A stretch of 60,000 nt of DNA. It comes from Diphasiastrum complanatum (lineage: Eukaryota; Streptophyta; Lycopodiopsida; Lycopodiales; Lycopodiaceae). The translations under genes and the position numbers were made by a program. The DNA lies in contig CM055096.1 in assembly GCA_029204225.1 (NCBI GenBank), forward strand, positions 66,006,370-66,066,369, read 5' to 3'. The notes beneath the pieces are model-generated. The model searched no databases. It saw only the letters and a list, made by a program, of their open reading frames with translations, and was not told where the DNA came from. This document shows positions 45,676 to 57,547 of the stretch, piece by piece (the stretch's first letter is position 1; each line of letters begins with the position of its first letter).

Positions 45676-46350
45676 CTCTTGTTCCACCTTTGTCAACCGC
45701 ACATTCTATAAGCCAAAAAGCGTGGAGGACGAAATTGGCAATTTCTTAGTCCAGTTTTGACATGAATCCTCACGCGACGGCTAACATATACTCTGCCAAA
45801 GAGATAAAGGGCAATGATATTGCCTGCATTCCGTCACTGGATTCGCAACCTGCATGGCGACAACAGAATGATATGTCGACCATCCGGGCTTACGTAACCA
45901 GTCCGCGGTAGTTGTAGATAAATCCACATTCCATTCCACGGACGATGCAAATGAGCAAAATGTGGAACCCCTTTGGACCAGATCACCATTCGCACGTTCA
46001 ATTGGCCAGTGATCAGTTCACGCGATAGCCAAATTTGCCCGAGACTTTTGCTGTGAGTCACCACTCAATGGGACAATTTTCTGCCACCCCCATTTTTTGA
46101 ACATAATACAGCCCTAGCATCAACCAAGATGGAAGACCAACTTCCAATGGCTGTTGAGGATGGTGCGCTTGAGAAACCATGAAACAAAAATAGTTCGTGT
46201 TCGCACTCTTTGAACGACCCTTTGTTGCTCTGATGCAATTGATATGTATCTTAGCACAAAACAATCGGGTTCGCTTTACCTAGATAGAGTTTGATTCTGA
46301 CTGACGGCTACTGTCTTCTAGATCAGATCTACAATCTTCCAGAGTGTAGA
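45676..46350. other. Sequence without recognisable features
   Basis: Relatively GC-balanced. There are no domain-bearing frames and no match to other parts of the window. Confidence 0.4.
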
Positions 46351-47336
46351 CAGACATTGTTGATTGACATTCTTAAATTTGTTTAAGCATTCAACAAGAA
46401 TGAGCCAGTGTGCGGAATGAAAATAAAACAACTGATTATATGCAGACAATGATTAGACATCAAAACATTCGAGATCATTTAAGATAAAACAACATGTGTA
46501 TTATGTTTTCGATCTGTTTATATGGATAGAGAGAAAGAGGTTTAAGTTAATCAATGATTACAAGAATTATTGGTTAAGCACATTCTAACGACACTCAGTT
46601 TGTTGTCGCCATTGTCCGTGGAGGTGGTACTCCTCCTGGTACTTGACTTGATCTCCTTTGAACTTGGAACGTGAAGATTTGTCGTCTTTCGGTCTTCGGG
46701 TGTTTCAAGCTTCGTGGCTTTGTGTCTCCCTTCGGCCTTCGACTTTCCCTTCGAGGTCCTTCGGTCTTCAAACTTTGCATCTTCATCTTCGAGTCTTCGT
46801 TCATTTGACCTTCGTGTCTCGCTTCATTGAAACCGTTATGTAGCGGTTATGGTCTGGGGCGGTTACTGCCTGTGAGTAGTTCCTTTGTATTTCTATAGAT
46901 ACAAGTACCTATTGTTTCTTTCGGTGCATTTTTGCAGACACAAACTCGAAAGCTATTAAAGCTTTGTGGCTAGAAACATTCAGGGCATGTGTTATTTGCT
47001 AGATACATCATCAATCCAATTAGCCTCTTGTAAGGTCTGTGTTGCATGGCTTCACGTTTCTGTAATTCTTCGTGACTGATTATTTGTCTGATAATTCAAT
47101 GGTTAAATGTTTGGCTACGTAATCGCTGTAGTACTAATGATTTCAAAGTTAGCTACTATAAGATTGAACATGATTCTTTATCACTATTGTTTTGTTCGAA
47201 ATTGGTAGACGTAGTCATGCATGAAGAAAGAGTAAGATAGTTTATTCCGCTACGTAGGATAAGTTTTCTTTCTTGTCGTTCGAATTTTTTTTATTCGAAT
47301 CTTATTCGACCTATCTTTATACACCTCTTTCCAACA
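46351..47336 (+). mobile_element. Family D copia 5' LTR (left edge approximate)
   Basis: The right edge is fixed by CCTCTTTCCAACA directly before the primer-binding site TGGTATCAGAG at 47337. The left edge is a guess, because no 3' LTR is in the window. The interval 46660-46830 is packed with CTTCGG/TTTCG words. Confidence 0.5.
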
Positions 47337-48276
47337 TGGTATCAGAGTGTTGATTTTTCTTCCAGGCCTAATACTATATCATAACGCAAGCTCTTATACT
47401 TGATATCTTTCACGATATCCAATTATTCTTCAGTTTGAATTGATTTGTTTTGATATCTGAAAATTGATTTCCAACTGTGGCATGGCACGGTATCTCTCTT
47501 AACATCATCAAACTAAAGTTCCAGATGGATTCTCAAAGTAAAGCCAATCTTATCGCAAACAAGCTAAATGGATCCAATTATCATTTATGAAAATTTAAGA
47601 TGAAGGCCTTGCTAATCGTCAACGAGTCATATTAACCAATTTAAGAATCTCTTGCAACAGATGGCCACTGTCGGATTAGTCATGGACGATCAAGATGCAA
47701 TCATGACATTGCTTTCAAGCCTGCCCTCTACATATGAGAACTGGGTGATGATCATCACAATACACTCAGATTTAACTCTTACCAGAGTTATCTCTATGTT
47801 GCTGCAAGAAGATAATTGAAGAATTCAAGACACTTTGTCTACCTCTTCATCTCATGCTCTATATGTCAACAAGGGCTCGAAATGACAAAAGCAGAAAAGC
47901 TCCAAGTGGTCTACATCGAATCATAAACAAACTCAAGGTCAAGAACAACCATCGAATCCACATTCGTCGAAGAAGAAGATGTTTTGTAGGTATTGCAAGC
48001 GCAATAACCATGAGATCCAGGATTGTCGAATTCTCAAAGCGAAGAATGCAGCCAAGCAACTTGATCAACTAACAAATATAGTTGCAGCATCTCCTGAAGT
48101 CGAAATGGACGAAGGCACATTTATGGTCAAAGATCAAAATGCGAATTCGGATGATTCGTGATTTCTGGATTCTGGAGCTACTCAACATATGACCAATCAT
48201 CGTGAGATTTTCCAATCCTATATGCCTTATAACACAAAGAAGTATGTTCATCTTGGTGATGATAGTACTAGAGTGA
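47337..48276 (+). pseudogene. Family D copia leader, gag and protease start
   Basis: gag starts MDSQSKANLIANKLNGSNYH at 47525, and the expected Trp of the next LWKFKMK is TGA. A zinc knuckle CRYCKRNNHEIQDCR lies at 47982, and the protease FLDSGATQHMTN at 48163 follows another TGA in place of Trp. It is broken by several further stops and frameshifts. It ends abruptly at about 48276 against a family B LTR. Confidence 0.75.
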
Positions 48277-48403
48277 AAACCTAAGAGTAGACTACTAGAC
48301 TATCCTACGACTAGTTACAGCTAGTAATAGTTGTCAATAATAAAGTACATTGTAAAATGTAATTAAGAAGTGTAACAATGAAGTTTATCATTGATTTCTA
48401 ACA
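48277..48403 (-). mobile_element. Family B copia 3' LTR fragment
   Basis: On the minus strand TGTTAGAAATCAATG starts at 48403 after GGAGAG, and about 127 bp match the family B LTR before truncation at GTAGGTTTT-like sequence. The family D gag-protease region begins at the break. Confidence 0.8.
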
Positions 48404-51190
48404 CTCTCCGTCAATGATAAAATTACATTCTTCTATTCCTAGTAGAGTACAAAACTTTTCAAATTTACATCTACCAATGACTTAGTAAAAATATCTGTCA
48501 TTTGATCTTCAGATTTACAGAAAACAAGATCAATGGCTCCACCAAAAATTTTCTCTCGAACAAAATGATAATGTATTTTTATGTGCTTGGTTCGAGAATG
48601 TAAGACTAGATTTTTGGCAAGGTGAATGCAGCTTTGATTGTGGCAAGATATAGTAGTCGCATCCATCTGTGGTTGACCTAAATCTACAAGCAATCTTCGT
48701 AACCATACCGCTTCTTGTGTAGCATTGTTGAGTGCTCGATATTCAACTTCCGTCGAGGATAAGACTACTATAGGTTGCTTTTTGATGCTCCATGAAACTG
48801 CAGCTGTACCATAACTGAATGTATGACCACTGGTAGATCTCCTGTCATCAATATTACCTGTCCAATAAGCATCTGTATATCCTACCAATATTGGCACTTT
48901 AGGCTGATCATACTTCAAACCAAAATTCAATGTTCCTCGAATGTATCTGAAAATACGTTTAGCAAACGTCCAGTGTGCTTGACTAGGATCTTGCATAAAT
49001 TGGCTAACAACACCAACAACATATGAAATATCAGGTCGTGTGTGTGTCAAATAAATCAAACTACCCACCAGCTGTCTACACAAATAAGCATCCACTTTCT
49101 CAAATTCATCATATGCAGTAAGCTTCGTGTTGACATCCATAGGTGTACTCAAAGGCTTACAATCCTGCATATTGAACTTATAAAGCAAATCTCGTGCATA
49201 TTTGCTTTGTGTAACTACATTTTCCTTTTGCCATACTTCAATGCCAAGACAATAGTGCATCAATCCTAGATCGCTCATGTCAAAAGCATTGAAAAGATTT
49301 GATTTGATTTCATCAATTAAGATCTAATTACATCTTGTAATAATCAAATCATCCACGTACAACACAATGAACACTATATCTGAATCTTGTCTTAGAATGT
49401 AAAGATTAGGATCAACATCACTCTTTATCATTCCCCTTTGCTTAACGTGTTCATCAATGCAAGAGTACCACGCCCATGGTGCTTGCTTCAATCCATAAAT
49501 AGCTTTGTTGAGCTTACAAACAAGGTGCTCTCTCCTAGGCTCAACAAATCCTTGAGGTTGTACTAAGTACACCTCTTCATCCAGCACTCCATTAAGAAAA
49601 GCAAATTTAACATCCATTTGCTGGATCTTTCAACCATAGAAAGCATAAATAGCAATGACAGAACATATAGTTACCATCTTAGCTACGGGTGCAAAGGTTT
49701 CCTCAAAATCAATACCTTCTTGCTGCTCAAATCCTCTCGCGACCAACCGTGCTTTGTACTTGTTGAGTTGCCCATTCGTTCCATATTTGATCTTATAAAT
49801 CCATTTGCAAATGATAGGCTTCTTACCATCAGGTAGCTCGACCAAATTCCACGTCCTATTTTTTGATATGGCTTCCATTTATGTTTCCATAGTTGCACGC
49901 CATTCCTTGTGCTCCTTTGCTTGATCAAAAGTTTTTGGTTCTTGAGCCTTGAGCACAGAGCCCATCAGGGCTAGATTCATCTCTAATCTTGCAGGAGGTT
50001 TTCGATTTCTACTTAATTTTCTAAGCTCTCCTCCCTGCTCACTAGATTCAGGAGTATCTCTCTTTTTTGCATCATCTGAGACTAATAAGTACCATTTAGA
50101 TACTCTCTTGGGGATTTCAACATTAGGCTCGCCTTTATCCATTGGATTTTTCGTATCAAAATCCACTTCCTTGACCTGTGCTTTCGCTCCCTCATCAAAA
50201 GGTTCAGTGATTACTTCAGATTGTTCATCTTGGCCCATCTCATCAAATGTGGCATCCCTAGAAATCACAAGCTTCTGTGCATTTGTGTCATACATCTTGT
50301 ATGCCTTGGCCTTCTCATCATATCCAAGGAAAATACATTTGATAGCTTTGGCATTTCGTTTCTCATTAGGAATATGAGCATAAGCATCACAACCAAATAC
50401 TCTCAAATGAGAAATATTAGGCTTCTTTCTAGTAACAGCTTCATAACGTGTCTTACTTTCCACGGATTTTGTAGGACAGTGATTCAAGATGTGCATAGCT
50501 GTGCTACAAGCTTCTACCCAAAAGGTGTTTGGTAGACCCTTGCTTTTGAGCATCACCTTGGCCATCTCAACAATAGATCTGAGTCTTTTGTTCTGCAAAT
50601 CCATTTTGTTGTGGTGAATAAGGTGTTGTAGTCTGCCTCTTGATCCCTTGATCTTTGCAGAAATCAATAAATTTTGTCGAAAAATACTCACCACCTCCAT
50701 CAAATCTCAAAGTCTTGATGCAACATCTTGTTTGCTTTTCAACTAATGCCTTGAATTCCCTGAACTTAACAAAAGCATCTGATTTCTAATTGCTTATGAA
50801 ATAAATCCAAATGCATCTGCTATAATCATCAATGAGGGTGATAAAGTAATAGTAGCCACTAAGAGATCTAGTCTACATAGGTCCACACAGATCATTGTGG
50901 ACAAGATCTAGGATGCCACTGGCTCTCTTTGCTCCACTTTTGGAAAACCTCTCTCTGTGTTGTTTTCCCAAAATGCAACCTTCACAAATTTTTCCTTCAA
51001 AAGAAATATCAGGCAATCCAATAACTAGATTACTTCTTTTGAGAATCTGTAAACTTTGAGCACTAAGATGACCGAATCGTTGATGCCAAAGATCACTTCG
51101 ACTATCAACAATGCTTACCATAGCTTGAGCAAAAGATCTCGCATTCAATTTGTAGAATCGATTCCCGTTGACTCTAGCTCTTGTAGACAT
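48404..51190 (-). pseudogene. Family B copia, copy 4: integrase, RT and RNase H
   Basis: From high to low: GAG-pre-integrase LWHQRFGHLSAQSL (about 51090), integrase with breaks, linker (ITEPFDEGAKAQVKE), [57 protein letters not shown] and VLYVDDLIITR (49340), then a 279-residue frame (49278-48439) with MSDLGLMHYCLGIEVWQKEN and the full RNase H. Several frames are joined by single indels or stops. It is the best preserved family B pol in the window and a good reference for the other copies. Confidence 0.88.
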
Positions 51191-52449
51191 TTGTCGTTGT
51201 CAAACTCAACCTTCAGTTGTTGATCAGCCATTGTCCCAACAGATAGTAGATTGCTAGCTAAGCCAGGCACATATTGCACATTGCTTATCTGCTTTATCTT
51301 CCCACTAGCTAACTTCACTGGTACCACTCCAACTCCTTTAATTGATAGCAATTTGCCATCAGCTTGTCCAATTTCATCACCATTGTGAGTTTCCTTGAGT
51401 TCTGAGAACCACTCCTTCCTTGAAGTCATGTGCTTGGATGTACCACTATCAATGTACCAGGTATCTTTGGCTTCATCACTTGTCATTAATGCTGTAATGA
51501 ACAGGTTTGAACTCTCACCTGTATCATCTTCATATTGATCATCATCATATTGATGTTTATCAGCATAATTGTCTTCATAATAGTCATCATCAAATTGATG
51601 TTGATCAGCATAATTGCTCGCTTGCATGCTCCCAATGGCCAGGTTTGTTGCAGTACCTACAATTTCCAAGTTTATTTCGCCTGGAATAGCCAGCTTGACC
51701 TCGACCTTGATTCCAATTGCCTCGATTTGGGCCATCATTGGATTGTTCTTGAAATTGTTGGAACGATCCATGATTTGAGTTTCCAGCTCTTGATTGGTGT
51801 CTTCCATGTCCAAATCTGCCACCATGTCCTCTCACTGCAAGAGCTTGATCAAATCTCTGTTGCGATGACTCAAGTTCTCTTGACGTTGTTCTTCCTGCAA
51901 AAGCAATCCACCTAATTCTTCATAGGTTGGAAGATTTTCTCGTGTGGCTATACTTGTCACAAACATTTGATGTGACTCACTCAAACTATTCAATGTCAAT
52001 TGCACGATCTCACGATCTTGAACTCACTCTCCAACTGTTGCTAATTGATCACGAATCTCTTTGATCTTCAGTAGGTGATCAGCAATGGTTGCTCCATCAT
52101 CCATCCGCAATGTGTGCAGCTTCGTCTTCAGGAATAGCACTCGAGATGTGTTAGTGGTCAGAAACAATGCCTTCAATGTATCCCATGCTTCTTTTGGTCC
52201 TTTTGAATCCGAAATGTAGGGAATAATTGCATCTCTAACTGATAAGTTGATGACAGTTTGTGCTTTTCGTTTTCTCCTATCAAATGTCCTCTGATCTTCT
52301 TCAATCACTGGCCTTGTCTCTTCACCTGTCACAATCTCCCATAGCTTCTTTTCCATCAAAATATTTTTAAGTTTGAATTTCCAAACTGCATAGTTACCGG
52401 CTCCTAATTTGTTTGACTCATTCAGGACACTCTCACTTAGAGTTGCCAT
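51191..52449 (-). pseudogene. Family B copia, copy 4: gag and protease
   Basis: gag begins MATLSESVLNESNKLGAGN at 52449, with YAVWKFKLKNILMEKKLWEI, and stops at a TGA (about 52024) after QLATVGE. The frame resumes after it with VQDREIVQL. Later come the RG-rich HGGRFGHGRHQ block, the knuckle CRYCNKPGHWEH and the protease WYIDSGTSKHMTSRKEW. The same codon is TGA in copy 2 (25381). Confidence 0.85.
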
Positions 52450-53100
52450 TATTGAATATATGAGTCCGGATCAAGTAATTTATCACACCACAGAACTGTA
52501 TATTTTTCTGGTTATACACCTGATATTGAAATGGAGCGTAGATGTACGACTGCTCAAGATCCTCTTTAACTTGTGCGCGTGGATCCGATATTGGGACATG
52601 CGATATCGGACTGGAGCGCGAATGTACAACTGCTTGGGATTCTCTTTAGCTCGTGCGCTTGGATCCGATATTGGTACGGACATGCGATATCAGACTGGAG
52701 CGTGGATGTACGACTGCTTGGGTTTCTCTTCAGCTAGCGCGCTTGGATCCGATATTTGGTACAGATATAAAAAAAATAGAGAGAATATGAGAACTTTTAG
52801 AAGGAATATTCTAGATTTCCTACTTCGGCGCAACGGCTACGCTGCCTCCTCTTTGCAAAGATTTCAAAACGAATGATCGTTCAAACAGACAGATATCAGT
52901 AATGTGAAAGGTATGAAGCCTCAAAGCTCTGAATGGCAATACTAGACAATGTCTGGTGTGATTTGCAGTACCCCCCCAAACAAACAAATGAGAGATTTCT
53001 TGGCACAACTCTATGACAAATGACACTTTTCACAAAGACTAAAAAAAATTGTAAAACTTTTCCCACTCAACAGAATTTAAATCTGTCTAGTATGTTGTTT
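52450..53100 (-). mobile_element. Family B copia, copy 4: leader, truncated
   Basis: Reverse-complement match to the leader of copy 2 (24240-24960), including the ATTTGTGTGAG/AAATCTCTCATTT words. Within it, GGATCCGATATTGG units of about 80-90 bp repeat three times (52570-52770). Similarity ends near 53100, and no LTR follows. Confidence 0.75.
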
Positions 53101-54840
53101 TATCAATCCTTTTTCTTTTCACTTGAGAAAGCTTTTTAACAAATTTGGCCATTTTCCGCATGAAAAAATTCATTCCAAAAGTTTTATACACTTTCTAACA
53201 AAATGTTAAGGGCGGCATTTTGTAAATGAAAGTCCATGTGAATCTTTTGACAAGATTAACTCAACCACCGTTTAGAATTATACATTTTTGTAACATTATT
53301 TAAAAACTCCCACACTTGGCATGATGCAAGGGAAGATAGAAGGCTATATGATGTTTTATCAATCCTTCACTTCTCACTTGAGAAGAAAACCAAAAGTTAA
53401 TCTATTGTTGAATTGTGGATCATGCCAATTTAGACATGGATTATTCATTGAACAATCCATTCCCCAAAAGTCAAATTAAAAATGCAATTCATAAATGAAT
53501 GAGCTTTTGACAACATTAACTCAGCCAAAATTATGAATTTTAAATTTCCATTCCATTTCTTTATTTTTAACTCGCATTGGGCATTATGCAAGGGAAGGTA
53601 GAAGGCCTCGTGGATTTTGTGAGGGCAGACGAAATTTTTATTGACATTTCCACCATACTCAGAGAACCTGTTTAGTTATGTTTAGTTGTGTTAACATAGC
53701 AGCCTTGCAATAATTTTATAGCCTCTTTAGTAATGTTAAGGGTGACTAAAATTTATTCCCGCTACATTCATACTATGATCTACTTTTGTGTCCACAACAT
53801 CTTGTGCATTACCCAAGCTTCACAGCAGTATTTTTTTGGAAGAACATTGCATTTCTCCAAAAGGCTCATCAAACTGAAAAACCTCAAAAATAGTCTCAAT
53901 TATCTTTACATGTCAGGGAACTGGCTAAGGGTGGGCCAACTCCATCCAAGAACCCAACCGAACAACCCACATTCTTGGTGTGGAACCAACAAATTCCAAC
54001 CGATATTGGGCTCATCAGGTTCTTGGGTGAATCAGATTGAGCTTGACACAGTAGACACCACTGTTCTGCAATTGCATTTTGATTTTTTCATTTTTCTTCT
54101 CAATAAAAGAATACCACATGATTTCAAGATTGGAGCATAGCCTGCTTGATGCCTTGTCAATAAAAGGTTAGACTGCAACTTCTTGCTGACATGACACTAT
54201 ATTGACTGAAATAATGTCCCCAAATGTCGGGAGCTTGGTCTCATCTAAGATGGGAGGGATGTTTAGGTTAGAATAGTTAACTACACTCAATTTTTCCAAA
54301 AAAGAATACATTCATTTTGATGTGGTAGAAGGGCCAATTTTTGTAATGGAAAATTTGGAAGAACGGGCCTTAAAAAAAAGCCTCAAAGAGATGATCCATA
54401 AATTCTCTTCCATAACTGAAGGATATGTGTAATCTAAATAAAATTGGACAGCATATCAAGGGCAAATTACCTAATCATCTCACATAAAATTAGTTTTATT
54501 TTCGGAAGGTACCTCATTGGCATCGATTCCTTTGAAAAGACATCTGAAATCAAGTTTTTTTTACATGCATGTTCCAATTCCTAGAAGAGATGCATATAAA
54601 AAATGTTTACCTTTCTAACACACACCTTTTGCCCGAAATGTGCTCATAAACGAATTTGTCAAAAAAGCTTTCAGATCGGACAAAGCCCCCTTGGAATTTT
54701 GGCAATTCTACTGAAAGGAATTCCCGACCTAGAGAAGCAATCCCTTCCTCGGTACTCGGTAGAAGGGATTACCGACCGAGAAAGGCAATAAGGGCCTCGG
54801 AGGGGGACCTTCCCAATCCATAAATTTACCTTTGATCATA
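53101..54840. other. Intergenic sequence without a gene
   Basis: AT-rich. Two diverged copies of a stretch ending in ATGCAAGGGAAGRTAGAAGGC occur near 53320 and 53590. I saw no domain. Confidence 0.4.
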
Positions 54841-54957
54841 CAGGCAAGGCAATCAAGTTCAATTTTTTTTAATTAGCCAAATTATTTGATGTACCTTGGA
54901 TCAATAGGCAAAGCAATCGAGTTAATTTTTTTTTAATAGCCAAATTATTTGATGTAC
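54841..54957. repeat. Two-copy tandem repeat, about 54-bp units
   Basis: Units at 54841-54894 and 54905-54957 share GGCAAAGCAATC, GTTAATTTTT and AGCCAAATTATTTGATGTAC. Confidence 0.85.
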
Positions 54958-56305
54958 ACGAAGGTGGATGTCCCAAGGCAAGGCGGCGTTTCCAGACCAA
55001 CCGAGTTACCGAAGCAAACGCCGGACCTACACCGCCACACACGTCTGCCTCGGGACTGGGGGCAGACGGGCCCACCCACCTCTCTGACGTGCAATGTACA
55101 CCTTGGAAAGGCGTCCCCCTCCAAAACCCAGGGCGGTGCTCACCCTTCAAAGCCTTCAAGGCCTTCGGTGCTTGACTCTTCGGTGTGCCCTGAGAGAGGA
55201 GAGAGGAGACCCCACCGACCAAATCCTGTGGGCGCATCTATGATTCTGTGTGAGATCAGTGCAGGAAAATTGAGACGAAATGCACGACAATGAAGGAAAA
55301 ATATAAAAAAATGGTGAAAGATCAGGATTCAGGATGCATTTTCCTGCAGTATATTGTGGAAATCATATGCCATCACAGGCTATTATTACCCACATTCAGC
55401 AGTTACTGCAAAAAAAACTGTGTAACGCATGCAATTTGCAGCTACAGTAGTGATGGCATCTAGGGGTCTAGAGATGAGCCAGATGATGAGATCTCAGATC
55501 CTGTTATGCAGCAACGAAAGTACAGAAGGCCTTCTACTGGCATGTAGAATCTAGAGTCTATTGGCATCTTCTCCATACTCAACCCTCATACTCAAGGCTG
55601 TGCCTAAAGAATTTCGTAGATTGCAAGGTGCTAGTGGAAATGGATCAGGATTTGCAGGTAGTTTAGGTAGAGCTGGGGATGAAAATCCTGCAGCTACAGC
55701 CTACAGTGCACAGACTGCTTGCACAGTGCGCAGACTGATCCAAATCCCAGGCTTGGTATGGACTTTTCTGCCACTCATGATCTGCACATTTGAACTGCTC
55801 TTGCTTCTAGCATCCAGGTAATTGATGATTGGAAACACGATAATGGTGAAGCAAAGAATGATCCGCCAATTTTGGGTTAATCTCACTTTCTTTTCAGAAG
55901 TAAATTCGGTCTTGTAAGAAAAATATCTGTGATTCTGAATGAGTTATATCTAATTACTAGTAATATTACCAAGAACTGTTTCCCGAAGATGAAGCCAAAT
56001 AAAAAATTGTTACTCAAAAAGAAAACGAAAAACAGCTAACCTGACATGAATTATCAGACAGATAAGCTTTCAAGAGCAACCAATTCCATGCTTTCGTTAG
56101 CACAACATTTTCTTCAAACTATTAGATATAACACTTGGAATTTTCACTGTCGACAACACCATCATCTCTGAAACTATTACTTCAGTGTTTGTTTCTGAAT
56201 TGCTGTGCATAAAAAGAGAATGCAAATGGCTCATAAGTCGGAAAGGGCGCTGCCCTCGGCCGCATGCTTTTGGACAAGAAATGAAGGCGTGCATGGGCTG
56301 CAAGC
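54958..56305. other. BZR-like gene 3' flank
   Basis: 54960-55260 is markedly GC-rich compared with its surroundings. It has open frames on both strands but no domain I recognise. The rest is AT-rich and presumably includes the 3' untranslated part of the BZR-like gene. I looked on the minus strand for glycosyl-hydrolase 14 motifs and saw none. Confidence 0.4.
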
Positions 56306-56965
56306 CTAAAATCCACCCGGGCATCCGTGACCCTGAGGAGAGCCAAGAGGAGTATTCTCGTTGGACGCTCTTTGCTCCTGGAGGAAAGGATACTGCTGTG
56401 ATAACATTGCAAGGGGAGGTATCGCAAGGGGAGGTATATTTCGTGGGCCGAACATAGACTGGTTTTGCTGTGCAGCGTTGAAGATGAGGTTCTGTAGCTG
56501 ATTTATGTTGTTCCTAGACACCTCTCTCGCTTCTAGAGTGTCAGCGCTGAAATAAGCGAAAGAAGAATCGTCTCTCAGACCAGAAACGTCCAGATCGTGC
56601 CCATCTGAGATAGGCCCGCAAGGAAGAAAGCCGCTTGGCAAGTTGCCCACGAATGGATTCAGCATTTGAACATTAGCAGCTCCCTCCGATGAAGCAGGAG
56701 AAGTGAAGGGAGATGACATGTTCGAGTTCGGCTGCATCAGAGTCATGGAGGAGCTGTTGGAATGGGCAGACGCACCCATGTGCCTAGGTGAGGCCGTTGT
56801 AGAGCAGTCACCTCCTCTGGAATCCATCTGATCGATCAGCAGCCCAGGAATATAGGCAAATCCTCCCAAACTGCTTCCGCTTCTTGTCAAAGAAGCTGTT
56901 CTGCTTGATGCCATGGGCTGTCGCAGGGTTGGATAGGTCTGGCTGCTATAGGGTGGTTGCGATGC
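56306..56965 (-). CDS. BZR-like coding exon 2 (regulatory tail)
   Basis: 219 codons and a stop, from [11 protein letters not shown] to GHGCPGGF. Ser/Pro/Asn/Gln-rich, with [33 protein letters not shown] and [20 protein letters not shown] as possible conserved short segments. Confidence 0.85.
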   Translation of the reverse strand, partial: ASQPPYSSQTYPTLRQPMASSRTASLTRSGSSLGGFAYIPGLLIDQMDSRGGDCSTTASPRHMGASAHSNSSSMTLMQPNSNMSSPFTSPASSEGAANVQMLNPFVGNLPSGFLPCGPISDGHDLDVSGLRDDSSFAYFSADTLEAREVSRNNINQLQNLIFNAAQQNQSMFGPRNIPPLAIPPLAMLSQQYPFLQEQRASNENTPLGSPQGHGCPGGF

Positions 56966-57346
56966 CTGCAAGGAGATGGAGGTTAAGAATTAGAACTCAT
57001 AACGACATCGTTCAACCTATAGATAAGCAAAAGAGACGGTAGTTCATTCACATTCTTCGTGACGCGCAGTGAGGCAAACCTGAGGGCGTCGGTAAGTAGT
57101 GCCATCGCTCTCCACAATCCAGCCTGCTTCCACAGCCAGAGCCTTTAGCACATCGTTGATATCTGCTCTTGGTGGTAAATTGTAACCTCCATGTTTGCGC
57201 AGCCCGGAAAATATCTTAGTGGTGATTGCGCGCCGCTGTCTCTCTCGTAGTTTCGTCTTTTCCTTTTCTGCAGCACTGAGCTTGGCCATGAGACTTGGGT
57301 CTTTGCTCTTCTGTTTGCCTTTATCAGGAGATCCACCCTCCTTCAT
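56306..57346 (-). CDS. BZR1/BES1-family transcription factor with beta-amylase-type basic region
   Basis: Two exons, 57346-57080 and 56965-56306 (donor GTTTGC, acceptor CTTGCAG, phase 0), give 308 residues, the usual size for BZR1/BES1 proteins. Residues 28-85 are the DNA-binding domain: [59 protein letters not shown]. Family knowledge: this domain binds BRRE and G/E-box sites and mediates brassinosteroid responses in the nucleus. The [13 protein letters not shown] and RADINDV wording is closer to the BZR domain of beta-amylases BAM7/BAM8 than to BZR1 itself, but the protein stops after a Ser/Pro/Asn-rich tail and no amylase domain follows. Serine clusters ([20 protein letters not shown], about 160) could be GSK3-type sites. 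A C-terminal EAR motif (LxLxL) is not visible. The ATG at 57346 is preceded in frame only by a TTG. Confidence 0.88.
57080..57346 (-). CDS. BZR-like coding exon 1 (DNA-binding domain)
   Basis: 89 codons from ATG to YRRPQ before GTTTGC. It contains the whole basic helix-loop-helix-like DNA-binding region. It is followed by a 114-bp intron. Confidence 0.9.
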
Positions 57347-57433
57347 CAATTACTTCGTAAACTTAAAATCTGCCCAAGCACCAGCCAGAAACTTTTCTAT
57401 GGTGGGCTATGCTCAGGTAGCACCTTCAGCCTC

Positions 57434-57547
57434 CTTGGAATAGACTCTAATCGACCTTTAGCCAAAGTATGTATGCGCGACGAGAGAGGACTTGGAATAG
57501 ACTCTAATCGACCTTTAGCCAAAGTATGTATACGTGACGAGAGAGGA
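57434..57547. repeat. 57-bp tandem duplication upstream of the BZR-like gene
   Basis: Two nearly identical units (57434-57490 and 57491-57547) run CTTGGAATAGACTC to GACGAGAGAGGA, about 90-145 bp 5' of the start codon on the minus strand. They lie in the 5' leader or core promoter. Confidence 0.9.

Noticed and set aside
54869-55293. GC-rich open frames on both strands as a possible gene
   Set aside because: There is no domain, no splice-site support and low sequence complexity. It stays described only as a GC-rich stretch.
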